A DNA stretch of 38,005 bases from a virus, in the IMG/VR virus record IMGVR_UViG_3300023180_000162, positions 1 to 38,005 of that record, one strand, 5' to 3'. Within the stretch, counting starts at the first letter, position 1; every line of letters begins with the position of its first letter. The translations under genes were made by a program, and so were the position numbers. The notes beneath the pieces are model-generated. The model did no database searches. It was not told where the DNA came from and was given only the letters and a program-made list of their open reading frames with translations. Shown here one piece after another: positions 8,762 through 16,270 of the stretch.

Positions 8762-9135
8762 TTTCGTCCTCCCATCTCATGTCTGGATCTAATAAATTCA
8801 AGTTGTTCTTCGGTGAGAAGAGTGAGAGCGATCTTTGCTTTTTCGTTACTATAACCATAGTGACGCTTGACAAGATCCAGATCAGTGATCTGTTCTTTCT
8901 TCAACCAAGGTGAAAAACGTTTGCGTTTTCTCAATGTATTTATAAAAAAGTCATATTGAAGTCTATTGTCCAGATGAGCCATCTTGTTCATCTCATTAGC
9001 AAACAAGATAGCATCAATGTGACCAGAGAGACAGCGGTTCACAATGTACGCTGGGTATTTTTTCATCGCATCATCACCAAGGTGCTCCTTAGTTTGATTG
9101 ATCGAGTTCAAATAATCAGAAAGTTCCGCACTCAT
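8758..9135 (-). CDS. gp62: Clamp loader small subunit gp62
   Basis: With gp44 this protein loads the gp45 sliding clamp onto DNA. The 125-aa product begins MSAELSDYLNSINQTKEHLG and contains YPAYIVNRCLSGHIDAILFANEMN, the segment I recognise from T4-like gp62 (written here in two parts: YPAYIVNRCLSGH, then IDAILFANEMN). T4 gp62 is longer (about 187 aa); the cyanophage form is short. The gene sits between an oxygenase (20-nt overlap) and regA (ATGA), in the standard 45-44-62-regA order with insertions. It would be co-translated with its neighbours. Confidence 0.88.
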   Translation of the reverse strand: MSAELSDYLNSINQTKEHLGDDAMKKYPAYIVNRCLSGHIDAILFANEMNKMAHLDNRLQYDFFINTLRKRKRFSPWLKKEQITDLDLVKRHYGYSNEKAKIALTLLTEEQLEFIRSRHEMGGRK

Positions 9136-9715
9136 AATTAGGTGTGATATTCAAAGTTAATGTCAAACGTCTGGTGTCTGATTGACTTGGTTCTGTCTTA
9201 TGTCTCAGCCACCCAGGAAAGAAAACAACGTCTCCCTGCTCCACAGGGATTAGTCTCCATGGTTGTATGTCCATGGGTTCACTGGTTCTAACCTCAGTGA
9301 GTGGATCTCTTACCAATAGGTTCCCAGAGTCTTCTGGCTTGCGTACGTATGCCGTACAGACAATACAAGGACCGTGAGCATGTTCGTCAGTCCAGTCTCC
9401 TCTGAAGTGTTCGTTGAACCAACTATTAGAAATAAAGTGGGGGAAAGAATTTTCATACTTCCATACCTTTTTCAGGTAAGCAAGTTTCTCATCCAACCAA
9501 TAAAGAAATGGATTAAAGAGAGGATCCGTATGTGGAAGACGATGCTCCTTAATCCCATAGAGATTTGCTGTGGATGATCCACCCTTCTCTACAGGTGTAT
9601 CAACGCTGTACTTGGTAACCAGTCGGAATAGCTCGTCGGCTTTTTCAACATAGCGCTCGTCAAATTCAAAGCGATCCTTATATAAGATTGGCGAACTGAT
9701 GTTGACATACTTCAT
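9116..9715 (-). CDS. 2OG-Fe(II) oxygenase family protein
   Basis: A 199-aa member of the TIGR02466/PF13759-type oxygenases. Candidate iron ligands are H112 and H114 (DEHAHGPCIVCTAYV) and H172 (FFPGWLRHKTEP). R182 or R183 would bind 2-oxoglutarate. The first motif is again H-x-H. It starts with an ATGA junction to the 70-aa gene and overlaps gene 62 by 20 nt. Function unknown; its location within the clamp-loader operon implies expression at the time of DNA replication. Confidence 0.85.
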   Translation of the reverse strand: MKYVNISSPILYKDRFEFDERYVEKADELFRLVTKYSVDTPVEKGGSSTANLYGIKEHRLPHTDPLFNPFLYWLDEKLAYLKKVWKYENSFPHFISNSWFNEHFRGDWTDEHAHGPCIVCTAYVRKPEDSGNLLVRDPLTEVRTSEPMDIQPWRLIPVEQGDVVFFPGWLRHKTEPSQSDTRRLTLTLNITPNYECGTF

Positions 9716-9924
9716 GTGATAATTTTGACAGGTCCACGGACACCTGTCCCATTAGAATTAATTTCATAGATCGCAATGCTGCCACTGTTCAGGGTGACAT
9801 GGATCTCATCGCCATTGATGATGGCGGATTGCGAATTGGGGCAGAAGGTACTGAGAACTCCTCTCTTCGTGTGATAGAGAGAGCAATAGCCATTCTTTAC
9901 CCGTACACCTAAACTTCCACCCAT
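9712..9924 (-). CDS. Small hypothetical protein (70 aa), beta-rich
   Basis: Not recognised. The start overlaps the dam stop (TGATG) and the stop overlaps the next oxygenase start (ATGA), so it is clearly part of the coupled chain. The sequence is glycine- and serine-rich with alternating hydrophobic residues and few charges, suggesting a small beta-structured protein: INGDEIHVTLNSGSIAIYEI is a typical strand pair. Two cysteines are present (near residues 14 and 28). No catalytic motif is visible. Confidence 0.65.
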   Translation of the reverse strand: MGGSLGVRVKNGYCSLYHTKRGVLSTFCPNSQSAIINGDEIHVTLNSGSIAIYEINSNGTGVRGPVKIIT

Positions 9925-10784
9925 CAGTCAACACACCATCCATAATTCGTCAAAAGAAGTTCACGACGCTCTTGCTGGTTCTTCATGTAGTCTCCAGTAG
10001 ATCGCATCGTATAAGTATGATCCCAGTCATACTGATGCCACTCATCAAATCTCTGTTGGATATCTGGGTGGTTGTTATATGAGATCATCACATTACTAAG
10101 AACCGAGTCCATGGTATCAGCGAACTTAGCATGATCAAATCCTTTATGCATGTTGCCCTTCTTTCCATACAAAACATCTTTGATGTTATACGGAGGATCA
10201 ACATAAATGAAAGCAGTCTCGTTCACAGAACCGATAGGTGTCTTGTGAGTACAATCAGCAACTACTTCTTCATAAGAAAGATTAGTAATCTTCCAGTCAG
10301 CAATAAGATCGCTGTACTCAGGAAGTTTTTCAATACCTCTCATGGTGAAGTTGTTGTTTGAAGCCTGTCCTGAGAAACTACTCGATTCAGTGAGTCCACT
10401 AAACGAACACTTATTAACAACATAGAAAGCCACAGCACGCTGGAGAGGATCAACATCCTTATCATTGACCTGTACCTTACAAAAATCGAAGAGGGCACGA
10501 GCAGTCTCTGTGTTCTGGTTTTCTTTCTTCAACGACCTGAGTTCTTCAGTCATGCTGGTACCGAACTCACGAAGATTTACCCAGAAGTTATACAGAGGTT
10601 CGTAAAGATCATTCACCCAGATAGGGACATCTGGATACGCTTTAGTAATAGCAATCGCCATAGAACCACCACCTAGGAATGGCTCTCGATACTCGCTAAT
10701 TTCCTTAGGAAGATATTCAAACAGTTTAGGAACTGCTCTGGACTTTCCCCCAGGGTATCGCAATGGCGTCTTCAAAGATTTCAT
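9924..10784 (-). CDS. dam: DNA adenine methyltransferase (Dam/D12 class)
   Basis: A 286-aa N6-adenine methyltransferase of the D12 (Dam) class. The N-terminal PLRYPGGKSR (7-16) and EPFLGGGS (34-41) form the AdoMet-binding region, and the catalytic DPPY is at 196-199. The length matches class members. It could protect phage DNA from host restriction or mark replication timing. No endonuclease partner is adjacent, so it looks like an orphan methylase. It is coupled by ATGA to the oxygenase upstream and TGATG to the 70-aa gene. The recognition site cannot be read from sequence. Confidence 0.93.
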   Translation of the reverse strand: MKSLKTPLRYPGGKSRAVPKLFEYLPKEISEYREPFLGGGSMAIAITKAYPDVPIWVNDLYEPLYNFWVNLREFGTSMTEELRSLKKENQNTETARALFDFCKVQVNDKDVDPLQRAVAFYVVNKCSFSGLTESSSFSGQASNNNFTMRGIEKLPEYSDLIADWKITNLSYEEVVADCTHKTPIGSVNETAFIYVDPPYNIKDVLYGKKGNMHKGFDHAKFADTMDSVLSNVMISYNNHPDIQQRFDEWHQYDWDHTYTMRSTGDYMKNQQERRELLLTNYGWCVD

Positions 10785-11320
10785 GAATAAGTAGCAACTA
10801 AAACAATTCTTCTACAACCAGCTCTTGGTTGTTCTATGTTATGTAGTCCTTCAAAAGTGATAATACCATCTTCGACTGGTATATATCGGGAGACACATTT
10901 ACCATCTTTCCACAGACAAGTTTCGCCAAAGTCAAATCCGCTAAGATAAATGACTAGATTCTTGTGTGGGAAATCATGATCAACATGTGGGACGGAAGGG
11001 AGGTCACTTGACCAATGAGTACAGTTCACATTGATCCTATGAACTACGTTCACATCGATATTATTATACTCGAAGATGTCAGAAAGTACAAGGTTGGCTA
11101 ACTCTATATAAGGAGACATGGGAGTAGAGTACAAAGCGTTTCCATACCCAGGTCTAGCCAGAATAGTGTGACCGTAGAAAGGAACGTTGTCGAACTCATC
11201 GTTCTTCCCTTCTACACTATGTTCGTAATAATACCAAGGAAACTCTTGTCCGTTGACAAGTTCCTTGAATGTTTGGTAGGACTCCCTAAGAGGATTCCTA
11301 AGCTTTGAAATCACACTCAC
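10781..11320 (-). CDS. 2OG-Fe(II) oxygenase (prolyl-hydroxylase-like)
   Basis: This 179-aa protein shows the classical H-x-D of 2OG-Fe(II) oxygenases: H112-V-D114 in PHVDHDFPHKNLVIYLS, then GETCLW, distal H160 (FEGLHNIEQPRAG) and R170. The order and spacing are those of prolyl-4-hydroxylase-type folds. The start is GTG at 11320, overlapping the end of gene 44 by 23 nt; GGAG lies about 9 nt upstream within gene 44. The stop fuses with the dam start (ATGA). Substrate unknown. Confidence 0.8.
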   Translation of the reverse strand: MSVISKLRNPLRESYQTFKELVNGQEFPWYYYEHSVEGKNDEFDNVPFYGHTILARPGYGNALYSTPMSPYIELANLVLSDIFEYNNIDVNVVHRINVNCTHWSSDLPSVPHVDHDFPHKNLVIYLSGFDFGETCLWKDGKCVSRYIPVEDGIITFEGLHNIEQPRAGCRRIVLVATYS

Positions 11321-12245
11321 ACATCATCTCCGTCAGAGCTGCCAAAAGGTTGATCTCTTGATCGGCAACGAAAGCAGACTGATACTGGTACTTGCCGATG
11401 ATGAGCACTGCTTGAGGAATGGAAGCGGGCTCAAGCGTTTGATAAAGGTTGTCATAAAGAGTTCTCAGAATAGTGTTTGCGTCATTGTCAAGGTTATCAA
11501 CTACCCATTGACGAACCTTGCTGAACTGCTTGCCCTTTAGATAAGCAGCGAGGTTACCAATGTGTACCTCACTCAGCGACGCCAGAATGCCAGTGTCGAT
11601 GGATCCCGACGCTGAGTATCGCTGGAGTTCATTGAGGACTCTCCTGAAGTCAGGGAAGTGCTTCTGAATAACCTCTGCCACGACTGCTGGATCATACGAG
11701 ATCCCCTCTCCCTCAAGTATAGTCCCGACACGCTTAAAGAATTGGGCTGCGAGACTGGCTTTTGCTTTGCCTTTGATTGCGAAATCGAAGACTGTACAGC
11801 GAGAATGGAGCGCTGGAATGATGTTGTTCTTGTAGTTACAGGTGAAGATGAATCGACAGTTGCGATGAAACTCCTCAATAAACGCCCGTAGGCAGAGTTG
11901 TACATCGTGGGTCGTGTTATCAGCTTCGTCAACAATGATGACTTTGTGCTTGTTGTCAGCACCAAGTAGTGAGACGGTCGAAGCAAAGCTCTTTGCGGTG
12001 TTCCGTACCGTGTCAAGAAATCGTCCTTCATCAGATCCATTAATAACAATATAGTCTAGACCCAACTCTTCGCACAATGCTTTAGCAATGGTAGTCTTAC
12101 CAATACCAGCAGAGCCAGACAGAAGAAGATTGGGCAATTCTCCTTTAGCAACAAAGGAGTTGAATGTACTCTTCGTTTCAGCAGGAAGAATACATTCATC
12201 AATAGTCTTAGGGCGATACTTTTCTACCCAAAGAAAGTCACTCAT
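11298..12245 (-). CDS. gp44: Clamp loader ATPase gp44
   Basis: AAA+ subunit of the clamp loader, 315 aa (T4 gp44 about 319). Walker A is GSAGIGKT at 44-51; Walker B VIIVDEAD follows near residue 105; sensor 1 FIFTCNYKNN and the arginine-finger LHSRC are present. The N-terminus MSDFLWVEKYRPKTIDE is typical. An in-frame TTG at 12251 would add two residues, but the ATG at 12245 gives the family start and follows the upstream oxygenase stop by 2 nt. Together with gp62 it loads gp45. The stop overlaps the next oxygenase start. Confidence 0.96.
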   Translation of the reverse strand: MSDFLWVEKYRPKTIDECILPAETKSTFNSFVAKGELPNLLLSGSAGIGKTTIAKALCEELGLDYIVINGSDEGRFLDTVRNTAKSFASTVSLLGADNKHKVIIVDEADNTTHDVQLCLRAFIEEFHRNCRFIFTCNYKNNIIPALHSRCTVFDFAIKGKAKASLAAQFFKRVGTILEGEGISYDPAVVAEVIQKHFPDFRRVLNELQRYSASGSIDTGILASLSEVHIGNLAAYLKGKQFSKVRQWVVDNLDNDANTILRTLYDNLYQTLEPASIPQAVLIIGKYQYQSAFVADQEINLLAALTEMMCECDFKA

Positions 12246-12247
12246 AA

Positions 12248-12847
12248 TCAAGTAAAGACAGAGTTGATCAAGATGCGAGACTGATGCTCGCTAGGAGAGT
12301 GCCCAGTGTGGGCGTACCTTCCATTAAATAATACCACACGTCCTGGCTTGGGTGAGATACGTCTCTTGACCTCTACATTATCGGGGAGGTTCAAGGTCAT
12401 GTCAAGCTTCCATTGTGCCAGTTCCATATTTGTCAGTTGCTTGTCATAGATCACGGTGTCACCATCAGTTTCATTGATGTACACAATACAAGCAACATGA
12501 TCTTCACCAATGTCAATGTGTGGTGGGTGAAGATATGGTGGTTTATGAAGTACGGTCATGTCTAATCTACAGCGCATGATATTATCTGCCTGTAGATTGT
12601 CTTTGATCTGATAGATCAATGGAGCAATAAAGAAAGCACAACCTGTATCTAAAAATCGATTGGGTTCCCAGGGAGGGACAATGCCCTGTGAGAACCCAAA
12701 GTCTTCCAGCTTCTCAGAAGAATAGTCCAGAGATTGTGAACTCTGAAAATGCCAATGGAAGTCGGTGCCTGTCAGTAGAGTTTGTAACTCCTTCAGATAA
12801 GAAGGAGAAACAAAATCATCTATGACTTCAATATCAACCTGCCTCAT
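12248..12847 (-). CDS. 2OG-Fe(II) oxygenase (prolyl-hydroxylase-like)
   Basis: A 199-aa protein with the full classical facial triad: H110-I-D112 (PPHIDIGEDHVACIVYIN), distal H180 (LFNGRYAHTGH) and R191 (SEHQSRILINSVF). The sequence begins VDIEVIDDFVS, a common start for prolyl-4-hydroxylase-like proteins. It lies between the sliding clamp (14-nt overlap) and gene 44 (2-nt gap), so a dioxygenase is translated between two replisome components. Function unknown. Confidence 0.85.
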   Translation of the reverse strand: MRQVDIEVIDDFVSPSYLKELQTLLTGTDFHWHFQSSQSLDYSSEKLEDFGFSQGIVPPWEPNRFLDTGCAFFIAPLIYQIKDNLQADNIMRCRLDMTVLHKPPYLHPPHIDIGEDHVACIVYINETDGDTVIYDKQLTNMELAQWKLDMTLNLPDNVEVKRRISPKPGRVVLFNGRYAHTGHSPSEHQSRILINSVFT

Positions 12848-13514
12848 ACTTAGAATCTGGCTCTAGAGCAATCATGTACTCAAGACTGTCAGAGGTACAA
12901 CGCCAGGTGCTAGCACCCTTAGAGCTGATCTTGACTTTGTAGTCGCCAGGAATAACCTTACCGACTAGATTCTCTGCCTTGAGATTGAAGCAGAAGTTTG
13001 CGTCTGCCTCACCAACATCTACAGAATAGGTATTGGAAGAATCATTCTTACGGTCACGAACAACGATAGACACATGACCACCAGGCTCACCTACGATAGA
13101 AATATCTTCTACCTTATAGATGTTAATAGACTGGACAACTCGCTGGAGATCATCGCGACTGAGATCAAACTCAACCTCAACACTAGGAAGGGAAGGTGCT
13201 TTAGTGGGAGGAGCAGTGATGATGCTAGGATCAGCAAAGAAGTATCGTGCCTGGTTGCGACCAGAAGAGATAGTCACATAACTTGGACTATCGAAGGTGA
13301 GTTCACCATCCTGAAACAGGTTAAGCACCTGTACAAACTCACCAAGATCATAGATAGCAAAGTCCTGGGGGAAATCTTCCTCAACAGGAGCACGAGCAAG
13401 AACATTCTTCTGGATAGCCAGAGTAGAAATTTCGTTACCCTTCCGAAACTGGATAGACTTATTGATATTAACGAACGTCTTCAGGATCTGTACGGTTCGA
13501 TTAGAAAGTCTCAT
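12834..13514 (-). CDS. gp45: Sliding clamp gp45
   Basis: The trimeric DNA polymerase processivity factor, also the coactivator of late transcription in T4 where it contacts gp55. From the ATG at 13514 it has 226 aa (T4 gp45 is 228), beginning MRLSNRTVQILKTFVNIN, which parallels the T4 N-terminus. FAIYDLGEFVQVLNLF matches the conserved T4 segment as well. An in-frame TTG at 13544 would add ten residues but is not needed. It overlaps the DUF3310 gene by 14 nt and the next oxygenase by 14 nt. Confidence 0.95.
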   Translation of the reverse strand: MRLSNRTVQILKTFVNINKSIQFRKGNEISTLAIQKNVLARAPVEEDFPQDFAIYDLGEFVQVLNLFQDGELTFDSPSYVTISSGRNQARYFFADPSIITAPPTKAPSLPSVEVEFDLSRDDLQRVVQSINIYKVEDISIVGEPGGHVSIVVRDRKNDSSNTYSVDVGEADANFCFNLKAENLVGKVIPGDYKVKISSKGASTWRCTSDSLEYMIALEPDSKYEAG

Positions 13515-13923
13515 AGGTTTCAGTCTCAGTAGATTGTTCAACAAAATTATACAGTAGGACGCAGTAGTGAATTGCTTTCAAGATGTCATTCTTGGCACTG
13601 CCCTTCTTATCATAACGGCTCAAATACTTAATCGCATTGCTACGGCAGAAGGGTTCACCATCGCCAATGGAAGCAATCAGATCAAGAGTCTGAGTGGGAG
13701 ATTTATCAGAAGTATAGTGCTGACGATACGTCGAAGCAATATAGTCCTTGGCAGTTTTAAGAACTGCGTCCTCATTGAATCGATAATGAGGGAGAGATTC
13801 GTTTACGTTCACATTAAAAATACTGTCAGGTCCGACATAATCTACAACAGGTTCTCTGTCATAGTTCAAAACAATTTTATCTTCTTCCATAGCATCATAA
13901 AGCAGGGACCAAGAGTTAACCAT
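13501..13923 (-). CDS. DUF3310-family protein (140 aa)
   Basis: The C-terminal part resembles DUF3310, a small phage family sometimes labelled nucleotide kinase: an HY...S.TLDLI stretch, then FCRSNAIKYLSRYDKKG, then DILKAIHYCVLLYNF. The N-terminal 60 residues are unrecognised and acidic. The ATG at 13923 overlaps the pebS stop by 8 nt; longer readings run into pebS and begin at non-family residues. Enzymatic activity of DUF3310 is not established. It is placed between the bilin reductase and the sliding clamp. Confidence 0.75.
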   Translation of the reverse strand: MVNSWSLLYDAMEEDKIVLNYDREPVVDYVGPDSIFNVNVNESLPHYRFNEDAVLKTAKDYIASTYRQHYTSDKSPTQTLDLIASIGDGEPFCRSNAIKYLSRYDKKGSAKNDILKAIHYCVLLYNFVEQSTETETYETF

Positions 13924-14542
13924 AGGTAAAGAGGAAGTCATTGACCAAAGACTCTGCCTTCTCCTTACCAAATGTACTAGCAAGATATCCACCAACAGGA
14001 TCAAGTCGCGTCATGTACTTATCGAAGTCAGAGTAAGTGGAAGACATGTCCAGCCCATTGGGCTTCTTACATTCTACCATATCCTTGTAAATGGTCAAGT
14101 ATTTCTTGAACATCTCAAGGTGATCATTAACCTCAGACATCGTACACTTGGCAACATAGATGTTCTCAGAGAAGTGATTACCTGGCTCAAAGAACCTATA
14201 ATCACCCTCTGCCTTAGGGAGATCTGGATGAGAAAACAGGTAGTTCTCTACTGGATGCTGGAAGTCAAATACCAAGATGACCTTCTTCTCAAAGAAACCC
14301 ATCAAGTCCATCCCAAAGCAAGGGAGGTTAGATCCAGTCTTAGGATAGATGATCGTGTTATAGATACACGACTTCTCACTCCAAATCAAAACCTCTCGTG
14401 ACTTAGCAATGTATTGGTTGCTGTAGATCTTAGCAGAGAGGGAGGTTCCTTTCTCCTCCCAGTCTGCCCAGTCACAGATGTTTTCTAGATCAGGGAAGGT
14501 CTCAGAGACCGCCCGCTGATACTCAATCCACAGATCCTTCAT
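13916..14542 (-). CDS. pebS: Ferredoxin-dependent bilin reductase, PebS-like
   Basis: PebS is the cyanophage phycoerythrobilin synthase, reducing biliverdin IXalpha to phycoerythrobilin in two ferredoxin-dependent steps. This 208-aa protein aligns by eye with the P-SSM2 PebS that I remember: YNTIIYPKTGSNLPCFGMDL, then VILVFDFQHP, YRFFEPGNHFSENIYV, YSDFDKYMTRLDPV, and the C-terminal VNDFLFTY. The two catalytic aspartates (105 and 206 in P-SSM2) correspond to D79 and D181 here, spaced 102 rather than 101. It is about 25 residues shorter, all at the N-terminus. It could instead be a related FDBR with different product, but both aspartates favour PebS. It overlaps cobS by 20 nt and the DUF3310 gene by 8 nt. 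Confidence 0.92.
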   Translation of the reverse strand: MKDLWIEYQRAVSETFPDLENICDWADWEEKGTSLSAKIYSNQYIAKSREVLIWSEKSCIYNTIIYPKTGSNLPCFGMDLMGFFEKKVILVFDFQHPVENYLFSHPDLPKAEGDYRFFEPGNHFSENIYVAKCTMSEVNDHLEMFKKYLTIYKDMVECKKPNGLDMSSTYSDFDKYMTRLDPVGGYLASTFGKEKAESLVNDFLFTYG

Positions 14543-15584
14543 CGATGCTCACCTCAGCGTCAACTTTGTCATACAACTCCAGAAAGGCTTGCTTGGTCTC
14601 ATCGTCAAAGCGAGAGATACATGCCTTGATTGCCTTTGCCTTATCATTAAAGATAGCATAGGCACGGGCGATGTGAACAAGGCGACGAGTGGAGATGATC
14701 TCATCAATGCCACCATCAGCAAAGGTCTTGCGGATGATGTCTGCCCAGTCACAGAGATTACGATTGAACATCTCATCCTCACAGTGGTGAGCCAAGATCT
14801 TCTGCTCGATAGCAGGAGTAGGATACTCCTGCTCGAAGGTCACAGGGAAGCGCTCAAGGAATGCTTCATTAAGAACGTTAGTGCCAACAAAGCGACCGTC
14901 ATCGCTACCCTTACCCTTGGTGTTAGCAGTAGCAACTACGGTGAAACCAGGAGCTGCCTTGACATACTTACCAATCTTCTTGAGAAAGACACCCTTACCT
15001 TCAAGAACAGACTGGAGACACAGGATCTTGTTAGATGCCAGGTCAACCTCGTCTAGAAGCAGCACAGCTCCGCGTGAAAGAGCCTCCACGACGGGTCCAT
15101 TATGCCAGACAGTTTCGCCATTAACAAGACGGAAACCACCAATAAGATCATCCTCGTCAGTCTCAATGGTGATGTTTACACGAATGAGCTCTCTATTTAG
15201 AGCGGCACATGCTTGCTCAACACCAAAGGACTTGCCATTACCAGACAGACCAGTAATGAAAACAGGGTAGAAGAAGTTGGACTTGATGATCTTCTTGAGA
15301 TCAGCAAAGTTCCCGAACGGGACAAAGGAGGTATCTTTCTCAGGAATCAGGTCCTGATCTTCCCGCTCGGTAACTTGGATAGAAGGAGAAGAAGCATTGA
15401 AAGTCTGCTCAAGACGCTCCTTGACAGTCAGATCCCAAGTACCACGCTTGACCTTATACTCCTCAAGGTGGCGAGTGATCGTATTGTAGGACACTCCAGT
15501 CACCTTGGCATATGCCTTGACCTGAGCAGCATCAATCAGGGTGCCAAATTGTGCGGAGAGTTCAGCGGCAAAGTTGTGGGACAT
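14523..15584 (-). CDS. cobS: CobS-like AAA+ ATPase
   Basis: AAA+ ATPase of the CobS/MoxR group; bacterial CobS with CobT and CobN inserts cobalt into the corrin ring. Residues 1-60 look like a helical DNA/protein-binding start; Walker A GLSGNGKS is at 112-119, Walker B LLLDEVD at 175-181, and VVATANTKG is sensor 1. cobS is a core cyanomyovirus gene. No CobN-like subunit is visible in this window, so the phage protein may assist a host chelatase or act as a MoxR-type chaperone with the CobT-like protein nearby. The start has GAGG 6 nt upstream. A hairpin and TATACT box precede it. Confidence 0.93.
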   Translation of the reverse strand: MSHNFAAELSAQFGTLIDAAQVKAYAKVTGVSYNTITRHLEEYKVKRGTWDLTVKERLEQTFNASSPSIQVTEREDQDLIPEKDTSFVPFGNFADLKKIIKSNFFYPVFITGLSGNGKSFGVEQACAALNRELIRVNITIETDEDDLIGGFRLVNGETVWHNGPVVEALSRGAVLLLDEVDLASNKILCLQSVLEGKGVFLKKIGKYVKAAPGFTVVATANTKGKGSDDGRFVGTNVLNEAFLERFPVTFEQEYPTPAIEQKILAHHCEDEMFNRNLCDWADIIRKTFADGGIDEIISTRRLVHIARAYAIFNDKAKAIKACISRFDDETKQAFLELYDKVDAEVSIDEGSVD

Positions 15585-15608
15585 TGTGACCTCGTTTGGT
15601 ATGTACTA

Positions 15609-15632
15609 AGTATAGGGGGCATACCGACCCCC
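15609..15632 (-). promoter_or_regulatory. Hairpin plus -10-like box before cobS
   Basis: On the minus strand GGGGG-N8-CCCCC is followed at once by TATACT (15609-15614), which ends 24 nt before the cobS ATG. There is no -35 at the normal distance, so this is either a weak or activator-dependent promoter, or a processing/termination hairpin. It resembles the elements before cobT and before the polymerase operon. Confidence 0.45.
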
Positions 15633-15640
15633 ACTGATCT

Positions 15641-16270
15641 CTAGTGGACAGTTAATCCACTGCCTGCCCCGTAGCCAAAGGTGCCCCTGGGGAAGACATC
15701 AAATCCAATACAGTATCTAGTTCTTCCAGAAAGGTTCTTCTCTACGTTATGAATCAACTGACTAGGGAAGGCAATGATCTTCCCTGTCTCTGGTCTCCAT
15801 CGCCAAGACTTACCAGTAAACAAATTATACCCATCACAATCTGGCTCAAGCGTAGGCATAAAGCAATTAGGAAAATGCTGCCCCTTTTCAAATACAAGAT
15901 CCCCACTGTCGGGACCAACATCCAGATAATATACACCGCTGAATACAGCGTTCATGTGACAATGATTTTGAGCCCAATCATTTTCACCATGCTTAACACC
16001 CCAACCCCTCACAACATCCATGTAGACATTATGAGAAACGTTGAGGTATTCGTGAGCGAAGTATTTGATTGCGTCTTTAATTTCTAACTGAAGATCTTTC
16101 AAGTCAGGAATCTCCCAGATATTTCTCTCGTAAGAGATCCATCCATTGTCAGTGGCAGTGCGGTGGTAGTTAAGATTCTCCACCGCTTTCATCCATTTCT
16201 TTTGGACAGGGATAACACTCTCAAATACTGGAGTGGGAAACAAAGAATGAATTTGAGGACGTGGTGTCAT
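15641..16270 (-). CDS. 2OG-Fe(II) oxygenase family protein
   Basis: A 209-aa TIGR02466/PF13759-type oxygenase. It opens with IHSLFPTPVFESVIP, the characteristic start of this family. Candidate iron ligands are H103 and H105 (QNHCHMNAVFSGVYYLDV) and H174 (IIAFPSQLIHNVEKN); R183 or R185 would hold 2-oxoglutarate. It is coupled to the CobT-like gene by ATGA and separates it from cobS. The C-terminal tail is glycine-rich. Substrate unknown. Confidence 0.87.
   Translation of the reverse strand: MTPRPQIHSLFPTPVFESVIPVQKKWMKAVENLNYHRTATDNGWISYERNIWEIPDLKDLQLEIKDAIKYFAHEYLNVSHNVYMDVVRGWGVKHGENDWAQNHCHMNAVFSGVYYLDVGPDSGDLVFEKGQHFPNCFMPTLEPDCDGYNLFTGKSWRWRPETGKIIAFPSQLIHNVEKNLSGRTRYCIGFDVFPRGTFGYGAGSGLTVH

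Noticed and set aside
8937-8944. TATAAATA on the minus strand
   Set aside because: It lies inside gp62 coding sequence, 176 nt before regA. It could serve regA late in infection, but coding constraint explains it as well; not listed as a feature.
13515-13544. TTG extension of gp45
   Set aside because: Adds residues not seen in T4 clamp; the ATG at 13514 gives the conserved start MRLSNRT.
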